DNA of 64,000 nucleotides from Lactifluus volemus (lineage: Eukaryota; Basidiomycota; Agaricomycetes; Russulales; Russulaceae), in assembly GCA_022376515.1 (NCBI GenBank), contig WTXI01000007.1, positions 434,001 through 498,000 of the forward strand, written 5' to 3'. Shown one piece after another: positions 32,308-42,226 of this stretch. How positions within the stretch are numbered: position 1 is the stretch's first letter; each line of letters begins with the position of its first letter. Made by a program: the position numbers and the translations under genes. The notes below the pieces were generated by a model. It saw nothing but the letters and a program-made list of their open reading frames with translations. It was not told the DNA's origin and did not search any database.

Positions 32308-33127
32308 TTATATTCTTTTACAAAGCTCAATAGCAACTTTGCACCCCATTCCTACTACCGAACTGAGAAGGGCATGCGCCGGTGCCCTCTGAGAGTTGTG
32401 CTCGACAGCAGTATCGAGATGCTCTAGCTCGTCATCCCGGAATTCACGAATCACGTCCCTGAGAAGTACGATACTGGGATGCGTTGACTCTTGTAGGTCC
32501 TTCAGTTGACTTGGTCATAAATGAAATCAACTATCAGTCGGTGGAGATCTGTAATGGCACGTACTCGTCATAATGTTCACCAATGACCGTCTCAACGGCC
32601 TCTGTGCATGCCATCGCCGCCTCCTTCCCCATGAGCGCTGTGACGGCACCTAATCCAAACCCGGCCACCTTTGCAACTTCCCATAAAATTGTCGGTCGTA
32701 CTTGGTGTTGAATTTGAAGCTTGTTCATGACAGCGAGGTGTTTTCTCTCTTGGTCCCACATATCCTGTAAATCATGTTGAGATACCCAAAATGTAGGATG
32801 CGAGTACCGTAAGCTTTCCTGTATCAATGCTGCTGTCGCGGGGTCACGTCGGAGGATAGCAAGCTGACCCTCGTAGATGTAATTAGCGGCAACTTCGCCC
32901 GCCTGGTCTACTCTCAAAGCGGCTTCGAGAAGTTTCCGTTGAGGTGACGAGAGATCATCCGGTGTGGAAGAAACTGACAAGTCTGAGGATCTAGCAGGAT
33001 CAAGATAAGCTGAGGAGGGCATATGTCGGCGAGTATGAACAAATGAACGTAGGCGGGGCCGTGAGCATGAACGCTGATGTGTTAGACACCTTGTGCGCAT
33101 CATGGCTATAAGTAAGAGAGAAACCAT
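32308..33127 (-). CDS. COQ7: COQ7, 5-demethoxyubiquinone hydroxylase
   Basis: Mitochondrial di-iron enzyme hydroxylating demethoxyubiquinone in coenzyme Q synthesis. ATGs at 33127 and 33103 are both possible; either yields an Arg-rich presequence (RTRCLTHQRSCSRPRLRSF). Ligand motifs are present: RVDQAGEVAANYIYEGQ, DQERKHL, VIGEHYDD, and after the last intron [10 protein letters not shown]. The final exon joins [12 protein letters not shown] and ends in [12 protein letters not shown]. The last intron lies at about 32517-32573. Between ALIQ and DMWDQERKHL the frame contains 18 extra residues (ESLRYSHPTFWVSQHDLQ), where other COQ7 proteins have none. These 54 bases end in ttacag and correspond to a GC-AG intron in the decayed copy at 44.8-45.5 kb. 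Confidence 0.9.
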
Positions 33128-34230
33128 CCGACTCCCGGATCCAGCTAGCGATTGTCGTAAGTTGCAGTCGAGCGTTGGGTGCTGTAAACGTTTGTCCGAG
33201 TCGTAGCGAACTAGTCAACTCCTCACCCTTCCGCGGCATGACTACCGTATGCACGATTACTACTACTGTACTGTATAACTTATCGATTTTGAGATTTCAG
33301 GTGCTCTCGCAGGTCAATCTCACTTTCAATTTAGGAGAAGCACAGGTATATTCTCGTGTCAGAATTGGACTGCCCAAACAGCCAGAGTAGATTTAACAGG
33401 GAAAGGTCTTACACTGTAATCGTGGATTTGCGCAGTACTACAACCCAATTAGAGGGGCTAAACGGTCTCTAAATCAGCATCTGTATTCCGAAACACGTAA
33501 CCGGGACAAGGAGACATGGGAGGGCGATAGGGTCATGAAAGACAATAGCCAGTGCTAGATCGACTATACATAGAGGACAGATTACGCTCCATCTCATGGC
33601 TTTGTTGTGAATAGTGACTTCCAAAGAGAGTGTTTACGGACAGCTGTATTTATTTGGTAGATTGACGTGATGACCTAGCGGTCGGACTTGTTTTGGGTTT
33701 GGCGAGTTAAGGCCAAAAGATGAGATAGAGGCATGTGGAGAGTGCCAGGGTAGGTGTGTATCGCCTTGGATGAGGGGGTCAGATGAAGAACCTCTTCTGG
33801 CTGAGCGGGGCGGCTGAGAAAAAAAGAGGAAAAGGAATAGAACCAGTGAGACAACGTGGTGAAAAAGCAGGGGGTGCCAATTCCGGCGAGGGAGAAGGCA
33901 GTCAATGCGTCGAGAGATTTGGAAGAAAAAGAATAATACTGTAAGTTGAAAACATTGTGAAGAAGTGTGAGAGGCAATTGGTCTAAAGAAAAGACAGTTA
34001 GCAATGGTTTCAGTTTGGTGCGGCAGAAATATTTACCATTAAAGAAAGTATATAATTTTTGTCCAATTATACTGTATTATCAGTTAAATCAATAATAAAT
34101 GTTGGACTTTTATGATATAAAAATATAGCTAAACTAGCACCAAACGTCACACCTCACTGAGACGGCTCACATGAGGGGGACAGAAATGGTAGCCGGACCA
34201 GACCCTCGGGTCCCAAACACATGACATTAG
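33128..34230. repeat. Intergenic with dispersed repeat block (about 33430-34010)
   Basis: No real gene. From about 33430 to 34010 the sequence matches 61030-61620 in the same orientation with many mismatches and indels; shared stretches include catctgtattccg.aa, aaccgggacaaggaga, ggacagctg.atttatttg and attgacgtgatgacctag. A frame at 33675-34004 minus lies inside the repeat and has a match at 61265-61750. AT-rich sequence follows at 34020-34140. Confidence 0.6.
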
Positions 34231-34239
34231 ATCAAGGGG

Positions 34240-36512
34240 GCACGCTGAGAAGCCGCATGACACGAACGGTATGATAAATCGTGTTAAAAGTGGAGGAGGA
34301 AGGGAGGCTGGAGGTGTTAAAAAAGGGAAGTGTCATGGGAGCGGAACGCATCAGAGCTCCAGCGGCTGAGGGAACGAAAGACGTCGCAGCTCCGAAGGTA
34401 GGGTTCAAAACGGCAACTGGGTCTACTAAAGATGCTTGTGGGGGCATCGAGTGCTCGGGTTGGTAGATAGTGACAACCTGTGGCGACGAGGAGCGGTGCG
34501 AGCTCGTGATCGAGGCAGAGGACGTTCAAGAAGTGGAGGACGTCCGGGAGAAAGCGGTGGTGGAGTGAAAACGTGGAGCTTCAGAAGAGGCTGGTAGTAA
34601 GCAGCAACTCTGAAGAGTGATCGCGAAAGAGCATCAGCGACGATATTGCATTCACCGGGAATGTGGTAAACATGGAGTGAAATGGGCGAATGAAGAAGGA
34701 TGTTGAAACAGAAGAAAAGGATGGGATTGTATGTGGAATCTGCGCGGAGCGAGTCAAAAATTTGGACAGTGTTGAGATTGTCAGTAAAGACCGCAAGACG
34801 TGATGGTGGATGGTCTCGAGATGCGGCAAAATCAAGTGCAGCAGCAACACAAAGGGCTTCAAACCACAGAATTGAGTCACTGGAAGGCGTAAACGGAGGG
34901 GAAGGGAATTGGTGAATGAAACCTTGAAGGGGTGAAGGTGACCAAAACCCAAGACCCGTCTGCGATGCATCGCAATAGAGCTGGAGGTCAGCATCTTCGG
35001 GTCCCCAAGCAAGGGAGCAGAGGATATGGACCCCCGAAAAAGAGTGGAACATGTTAGCGAACCACGTAAAATCATGAATGACTTCAGCATTCAGATATAC
35101 TGGGGCGTGTGGTACACTCTTCCCACCCATCTTTTCATACCCGGAAGAGAGGGCTGGCCGAAGAAGCGGACAGACATTGAGGGCCCAGCTCATCCACCCG
35201 AGCAGGTGGAGCCATTCACGGAGCTTGTGCTGCCTCGAAGAACCGCGTGGGCGTGCAATGAACTCACGTACTGCCGACTCAAGGGCGGACCTACGGTCGG
35301 CGTCAAGTGAGATTGTCATTGATTTTGGGTCGACGAGAAACCCGGTGATGACAAGGGAGTGACTGAATTCTTGCTTAGCGGCTTCATGAGGGAGCCCGAT
35401 GTCATCCCAAAAATTGAGGAGTCGCGCCTGCATCGACGGAAGGTGTGTGTTGTGAGGGGCATAGTGAATGAGTTCGGGTGAGTCATCAAACCCGAAAGTA
35501 TCGTCCATATAAGCGAGTAGTGGATTGATAGAAAGTCGAAAATTGGCAATCCATAAGACTAAACTCATGAACGCACACCAAATCATCGCAGACGCACGGC
35601 CCCCAAAATTGTTACACCGATCAACCCGACGTACACCATCGACAGTCACGACTTGCCGCATTCGCCAAGCCGGGTGCATCGGGAGGCGACGGTAAGCCTG
35701 TGAGACGTCCGACTTGAAGAGCCAGCAGGGAGTATTCCCATGAAGTGAGTGATAGTGCAGAAGGTTCTGCCCGAGATGCTGCACAGTGTCGAGGGCATTA
35801 TGGACGTCTTCACGAGCAATGTGTGAGTTGGGAGAAAATTCGCCGGCTGAGTGGTCAACAACCAAACGAAGTTTTCCTGACTTTTTAGGGACGGTGTGAA
35901 CTGGTACGCTGATCATCCCAGGCAGGAGCGGATCATCCGCGGTCGCGAAGGGCTTGGAGAAACGACCCAAACTCTCCTCCTCCTCACACTGCGAACGGAC
36001 GAAATCGAGGGACGAAGGAGACAGTGGCCGCTGTGGAAAGTCCCGAGACGATCTATAGGAGTTCGGATCGTCATTCGCCGGCGGCCAGAAACCATGACGA
36101 TGACAGAGTCGACGAACGCCCGATTCGGATGTGAAGAAAGGAGAGACGCGAAGCGGTCAATTTTGATCGGGGTAACAACGCGAAACAGGTGTGAATGATC
36201 CGAAAGAGCAGACACAGTAGACGGGTCTGAAAGAATTGACGATGGAGGTGAAGGAAGAGGGGGCGCGGACTCGGAGGCTACCGCAGACAGACAGACGAAG
36301 TGAGAACTCGTAGAACCCTTCCAAACAAATCCCCGCAGAAAACGAGGATATCGATCGGGATCTGGTAACTGTATGTTCGGAGTGGAATCCTCGACAGTCA
36401 GATCGTAGCCGGAGGTGCGTTCTCGATTGTCCATGTTCGGCTCAACATCCGATAGAACCATCCTGCTGCTTTGGACGGAGGACGTGAGCCGGCGTTGAGT
36501 GGTGACTCCCAC
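34240..36512 (-). mobile_element. Degenerate retroelement with reverse transcriptase and RNase H, DIRS-like
   Basis: The main frame (35970-34426, 514 codons) begins in GRFSKPFATADDPLLPGM and carries RT motifs: VPKKSGKLRLVVDHSAGEFS, CWLFKSDVSQAYRRLPMHP, and the catalytic AYMDDTFGFDD. RNase H follows with LQLYCDASQTGLGFW, LWFEALCVAAALDFA, LAVFTDNLNTVQIF and VADALSRSL. An upstream frame (36512-35913) supplies the N-terminal part (PNRAFVDSV... then GFWPPANDDPNSYRS in a shifted frame), so the element has at least one frame break. RTs of this kind in mushrooms usually sit next to a tyrosine recombinase (DIRS-like). Only a short unclear tail remains downstream, so the recombinase seems lost. A Ty3-type origin is the alternative; no flanking long repeats were seen. 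Confidence 0.75.
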
Positions 36513-37780
36513 GTGGAGCGAAAAACCCGTTCGTTGAAAACACGAACGACAAAATCGTCGTTTTGAAGGGAAATGATATTAAAGATGCGAGGAACGACAG
36601 GTTAAGCAAAAATGCGAAATAGGTGCAGAATTGAGGTGAGAAGCTGAGAAAAGAGGAGTCAGTTAGATGTAGGTGCAGGTGCAGTGAAAGAGAGAAGGAG
36701 AGAGAAGGAGAGAGGACAAACCTGATAAGGTGGGAGTCAGAAGCTAGGGGGAAGAGACCCCTGAAGGAATGACCGTCCACCTTATCAGAGGGAGGATCCC
36801 ACCAGACATCCCAAGGTCTGCTGTAGGGAGTAGGAGGGATTGTGGCCTGTTACAGCAGCAAGGGATGTAGTAACGTGAATGGCAACGATGTGTGCCAAAA
36901 CATGAGGATCCGATAAGACTCATGTAAACACGTTTAAACCCGAATAAAGCAGGTAATAATTTAATTCTTAACGGCGGTTTTCTTGGTTTGATGTGTGTTG
37001 TGGTGGCGTGGTGGCCACGTGTGGCGGCAATAGTGGCACACATGCTTATTACTAGTACAGCTGTTCACAATTTGTCCAATTATGTGCAGAAAGTATGACA
37101 AAATCTGGTCTATTGCATTGCAAACAGCTGTAGTGTCTTGTCGTCACATTGAGATCGATATCCATCGCTTCCGCCTTTGTCCCCTGACCTCGGCTTCTTC
37201 ACTAGATTCCATTCCAACCACGACAGCACGACTTTTCCTCGCGTCTAACGAGACAAACGTAGGTACCAAGTCAGCCAACTCCAACGCCATCGCCAGGCCT
37301 CTCGGCTGTGCCACGTTGGGGTTGGGATACCATAAGATACTGGTTCCTAGAATCCTAGGGGAAACGATGACCCTAGACAGGCCCGTGCCTTGTACTCAAG
37401 CTTTCGTCACTTTCTAGCGGGGCAGGAACAACTTCTTCGTCATACATGACTAGGACAAACGCTTCCATCATGAGCCAGCTGAGTGGATACATGAATCTGG
37501 CAAAGAGTAAATGATTAACCTCCTCGAGCGACGACGTGCGCCTGGATCAACGGTTACTCTACAATGCGGTGACATGCCAGACCGGATTGTTTAGACTGGT
37601 TTGGGCGCCAAGCGGGACCACAGGGATTTTCCCTATAATTGCCCAAAAACGGCTACTCATTATTGTTGTTGGTCTGTGCCATCATCACCATTAATCCATC
37701 CAGAATCTAGATGCTGTGGCATGCGTTTTTTCAACGGGGGCTAGCAGTTACACAATACCGATGCCAAAACACCACATTTC
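36513..37780. repeat. Intergenic; GA-rich tract and start of a duplicated segment
   Basis: A GAGAGAAGGA microsatellite lies at 36690-36718. From about 37150 onward the sequence resembles 47900-48930 piece by piece (for example ccaactccaacgccatcg; gcctt.tactc..gctttcgtcac; taacctcctcgagc), forming the left part of the zinc-finger segmental duplication. No gene recognised. Confidence 0.5.
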
Positions 37781-37902
37781 TATACATCAACTTGACTTGT
37801 TCATCTTTAGCTGTGGGAACACGCATTTTGGCACCACCAAGGGTTTATAAACACCCCGGTGCTGAACTCCGGCCAGACCCATTCTGAGTGCTTTAGAAGA
37901 GC

Positions 37903-38696
37903 ATGGCTAACTTCGGCTTTCCTGATGATGACCCTTTTTTCATTCCACTTGGACCTTTCGAACATTTTTTCATTCCACTTGGACCTTTTGAACCTTTTGA
38001 ACCTCGCGGACCAACAGAGAATAATCAACTGGCGGGACCTGCTCTCCCTTCGCAATATCCTGACATCAGAGATAACGAGGAGCTTTTTCCGGAGGTGCGG
38101 TATTGCTCTTCCATTCATTATCGTATCGGCATAGTGAGCCCGCCACAGGAGTACCCATCTCTACATGACCCGCATCTTATCTACACGTGTTCGGCAGTCT
38201 CCACGGCAAGGCCCCTTGATCTTGAGCCATATCCTTTTGATAATAATTCCTTGACGGTTCCCTCATGTGAGCAACTTGCGTCATTCCCTAAGCGAGAATT
38301 TGTTCTTTATCTTGCCGTTAATAGCTGTCGGACGTGATATACGGGAGGACAACAGCGGACCACCAACATTCCCTACCCGAATTTCTGCGACCTCAAACCT
38401 CGGCCCCATGACTTCGCAAGCCCGACAAGGTGAGTTCTCTCATTCTCAACTGACATCTCAAGCTTACCAATACACTGAACAACGATATAGAGCTTGAAAC
38501 GGCCCAGGGCTCGAAGTTGCTCTGCCCTCTATGTAAAAACACATTCTACTCAACAGGGGTCCGCAATCGTCACGTGGATGATGTACACTCGGTCCCACAA
38601 ACATGTCCTCATCCTGAATGTAACACTAAGCTTAAAGGGAAGCGCGCACTCAAGCACCATCTCTCTGTACATCATAAGGGAGTCCCCCCTAACTAA
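37903..38696 (+). pseudogene. C2H2 zinc-finger gene, copy 1, frames disrupted
   Basis: Paralogue of the intact gene at 49192-49827. It starts MANFGFPDDDPFFIPLGPFE; the FFIPLGPFE unit is tandemly repeated by a 27-bp duplication near 37937-37992. The middle and the C-terminal part lie in different frames: an insertion near 38095-38150 (possibly an intron ending in ggcatag), a frame change near 38310 and another near 38470. The two C2H2 fingers are present in the last frame (LLCPLCKNTFYSTGVRNRHV and CPHPECNTKLKGKRALKHHL). Splicing might rescue part of it, but no single model keeps all conserved blocks. A TATA-like tttataaac lies about 55 bp before the ATG, matching copy 2. Confidence 0.6.
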
Positions 38697-38699
38697 CTA

Positions 38700-39175
38700 A
38701 CAACGTGTTCTGGAGTCTGGAATTTGGAAAGACGCGGCGGCAGGCTCCGAAGACCGTCTATGGTTCCGCTTGTTTCCAGGTTAAAGTTGCGTTTGTGCAA
38801 CTGTAGTTCGTTCTTTTTATGTGTGGCGCCTCTAGAACATAGAAAGCGCAACTGCGCGTGGTTCAGGGGGCATGTCTGCGTCGGGAGCCCCGTGCGTTCT
38901 CTGGCTACACACGTGTTTGACTTTAGATGTCCTGTCGTCTTAGTCGTGGTGGTTCGTCTCAGTATTATTTTTGCTACGATACAGTTTCTTTGACAGCTCA
39001 CGTACGATATTTTGTGATAACTCATGGTTTTATAATTAGTCTTTCGGTCGGTTTCATGCCAGCGCCCATGTCATCATCACTAGGTGAGCCTCTTACAATG
39101 CGCCACAGCTGTCGGAGACACACATATATATCTAGTGATTCACATACCACGCGTTGTCCAACAAAGTGAATATTG
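38700..39175. repeat. 3' flank of zinc-finger copy 1, similar to the flank of copy 2
   Basis: The sequence after the stop codon (gaagacgcggcgg.aggctc.gaagacc.tctatgg) matches 49832-49885, and further short matches continue to the cacacatata motif near 39120. No gene. Confidence 0.5.
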
Positions 39176-39179
39176 GGCG

Positions 39180-39480
39180 TGCTTAATAGATTACGGCTTG
39201 TTCAGCGCATTCCGCGGTCACTGGCAGCTGTCCACTTAACGCTGCGGCCATACCTATATGCAGTTGCTGGTGTGCAACTAACGTAAATGCGCCTCGCGTG
39301 GTGCTCCTGTGCGAGACTGAGCGACGAAAAAGCTCTGAACCAATCAGAAGCTGAGTTGCTTTGCGAAGGGAACCCACTTCCCTTTCTCGTCCCCCTGAGC
39401 CATCGATCGTGAGTCGAACACATGCCGCATCCAGTTTCTCACCCATGGACACCACCACCTGAAGTTGTGCGTACTATCGC
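39180..39480. repeat. Dispersed repeat block related to 60810-60990 and 61680-61790
   Basis: The 39180-39380 part matches 60815-60990 (ctcgcgtggtgctcctgtgcga, cgaaaaagctc.gaaccaatcag). The 39400-39470 part matches 61730-61795 (agtttctcacccatggacac). In this copy the two parts are adjacent, whereas around 61 kb they are separated by the block shared with 33.4-34.0 kb. Confidence 0.65.
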
Positions 39481-39699
39481 CGATCCCACAGCGAGACGCG
39501 GATCTTTGTATGGCAAAACTCCGAAACACGAATGCGGCATATTCAACGTTCAAACGTTCAAACTTCAAACTCAGGCTTCAAAGCTTCAAAGCTTCAACTC
39601 CTGGCTTGCTATCGAGTCACCATTTACCCACCGTATTCAAACCCTGAATCAGGCGCGGAACTCTGATTCACCTTCGCGCGCGTGGTACTATTGCCGCGA

Positions 39700-40155
39700 C
39701 TTGTTATCACAAGGTCAAGTTCGATAATAATAAAAAAAGAACCTGAGATTGTTGATGCCATCCACACCAAGGATGAGCAGATGGATTGACAAGGGTGCTG
39801 CTCCTAAGGAGTCATTTACCAGAGTCCTTTTCTCTCGTTAACCTGTTTAGTGACAGCCATATTCTTTTGAAAACCGAATAGCAGTATCGGGACATCCATC
39901 GCCATGCTAGCCTCAGTTGCTTGGCGTGGAGGGATCTTCATGTGTCCTTTGCTGCGCCTTGACATCCACATTATCATAACCTTGCAATAGCATCACTCGG
40001 AGGTGCCCCTTTCGTCCTGCCAGATGCCACCATGACGTCAAAGCGTTGTCTCGTTTCGGGAATTTATTTACGACGCTGATGCGGCCGAACTGTCTTGCGT
40101 AATGGCCAAACAAGCCATGAGCTTGTGCATTGGGATACTCTTCATGTTCGAGCAA
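39700..40155 (-). pseudogene. Possible ankyrin-like fragment
   Basis: The minus-strand frame 40155-39913 encodes LEHEEYPNAQAHGLFGHYARQFGRISVV and LTSWWHLAGRKGHLRVMLLQGYDNVDVKAQQRTHED, which resembles degenerate ankyrin repeats (A..GH...V..LL..GA.V). No intact gene context was found. A decayed fragment is the most cautious reading. Confidence 0.3.
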
Positions 40156-40800
40156 CGCCTTGATAACGGGCGTCCTTATATTTTGGATACCGGTTCACGT
40201 GAGAGTTGACTGAGGGTTCTACGACCCAAACCTCAGCTATCAAACCATTTGTCCTTGACCCCGAAGGCTCCAGAGGAATGTGAAGGAACGGCTACAAGAA
40301 ATCGCGAGCTTTGGTAAATCATCCCGACTCTGCGAATACAGCGCTGTCTCTGCAGAGGAACCCACAATCGATATACGGTGACCTAGAGGTTTACAGGATG
40401 TGAACCGTGACGTTACTATGCTTGAAAGTAAAGACTGAATCACGTGATGGAAAAAAAAAGCCTTCATCACAGTTGAATAGAACTCGCGATCCGGGACAGT
40501 CTCAATTCTAACCTGGTTCTCTCTCGTGTACCATGTCCTTTCTATTTTCGGAAAGCATTTTGCGACCAGCCCGAATAGTGATGAGAAATCGGATCCAAAA
40601 TTGAGATGCCTTGAGCCATCGAAGAGGGCATCGTTTGAGAATAAATGAACTTTGGCGAGGTTGCAGCCACAGATATATTCGCTCATCACTAATGGAGCGA
40701 GGGCAATACACGGAGTAGATATGCCCATATGTATCCCCGCTCCCCTTCCGTGAATCATGTCCATAGCACCTTTAAGACCTTCACCTTCAGGCTCCACTGG
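40150..40800. repeat. Dispersed repeat block related to 61815-62480
   Basis: Same-orientation similarity to 61815-62480: ggataccagttcacgtgagagttga, ccccgaaggctccagaggaatgtga, tcgtgtaccatgtcc, agggcatcgtttg, aactttggcgaggttgcagcc and cgtgaatcatgtccatagcac. Minus-strand frames in both copies share words such as AMDMIHG, so the unit probably derives from an old gene or element. Confidence 0.7.
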
Positions 40801-41259
40801 GGATACCCCAGGTGTGCAAACGTCCTCGTCTGTCCATGGAAGAAAGTAGAGGCAATGTGGATACTTTGAGAGTGTGTGTGATGAGTATAAATGCAGGAAG
40901 AGGGAAGAAAGTGGTCACGCACAGGAGTATCACCGAATTCGAATTGGAGGGGGGGCTGAACGGGATACGTAGCGAGGGGTTTCTTCGGACATACGAATGA
41001 TCATCGCGCGCTTTGTCAACAGCTGGGGAGTTTGGAGAGCCATTGATAGCGACGGGAAGAGGCATTAGTAGAAGGTCGTGAGAGAAGAGAGAAGAGAGTA
41101 CAATCAGTTCGTTGGCGGAAAGCGGGCGGGCGGACCGCGGACGGACACGGCTCGTCGTTGTCGTTCCAGCATTCTCCGCGGCCTGTGGCACAGTGGCACT
41201 ACTCCAGGTGCTTGGGTACAGTGCAACATTCTTCTTCATCCCTTTACATTCTCCGAAAG

Positions 41260-41740
41260 GTAGTCCCCGAATTTATTTGCTACGCTCTCTTCACTTCAAG
41301 CACGTTCCTAGCGTGATCGCTTTCTTTTGTACAGTCACAAATTGTCGCTTCATTCGTTGCAGCTCCGACAGTGTTAAACTCCGCGCTGGGTAGCGTCACC
41401 GGCTTAAGCGTCTCTGACAGGCTAAGCGTAATACGCCCACCAGAAGCACCAGATAACCCTTGTTCAGCCACAATCGCATTAACCACTAAAGTTGAAACGT
41501 GTTCCAGCGTGTGAAGAGCATCAGGCGGTGCTTTTGGCACCTACATCGAGTCAGTAAGATTCCAAATGTGATCATACACTGGGACCCACAGCTTGGGTCG
41601 ACATTGGGGGGCTTTACGTTATTGTCTGTGACGGCTTTCCATATCGAATCGATGGGAACGTCGGATTCAGACCAAGGTACAATAAATAGTGGCGAGTTCC
41701 ACGAACCATGAATAATGGCTCCTTGTAACGTACAATCAAA
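41260..41740 (-). CDS. Unrecognised gene fragment with two linked exon-like segments
   Basis: Going down the minus strand, a frame near 41700-41570 (HGSWNSPLFIVPWSESDVPIDSIW) is followed by a possible intron ending in gatgtag and then the 41540-41280 frame (VPKAPPDALHTLEHVSTLVV, then GGRITLSLSETLKPVTLPS). The sequence looks protein-like but no family was recognised and start and end are not clear. It may be another fragment in this repeat-rich zone. Confidence 0.3.
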
Positions 41741-42226
41741 TTATCGAGCCTATGAGGGTAGTATGCTCAACCGACAATACTTTTGTGCATTAAAAAAAAA
41801 ATCACCTACGTCTCCGCACTATATCCGCGGCCACCCGGCCTCTTGCTATTCCACCGTCTGCATAGTTCTGCCGTAGCGACAACGTAAACATACTTCTGCA
41901 GTGTAAGCTGTTCTAATAACAACAATCTGAGAGTGAACAAGGCTACTCACAGTGCAGACCCGAAGCTTGAACTCTCAAGCGGCGAAGTAGAGTTGGTAAC
42001 GGAACCCTTTCATGTAGTTTAGTGCATCGACGATGAGGATCGTGTCTCGACCCAATTGCCGCTGCATTGAGGCAAAGAGTGAGGCACGCGGGGGTTTTCT
42101 GAGCGACTATCTACCCGCGTTGGCACAGCTGGGCTCGGCCTGCCGGGGGTCGGCTCCGTCCGGCCCACAGCTTATTGCCGGGCCACACACTGGCAGATGC
42201 TAGCCTCTCACAACATTTCCCAGTCA
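41741..42226. other. Intergenic, nothing recognised
   Basis: No coding signal. It precedes the LIM gene and should hold its promoter. Confidence 0.4.

Noticed and set aside
36660..36720. Possible CRISPR-like or tandem array
   Set aside because: Only a GA microsatellite; no spacers or regular repeat length, and the genome is eukaryotic.
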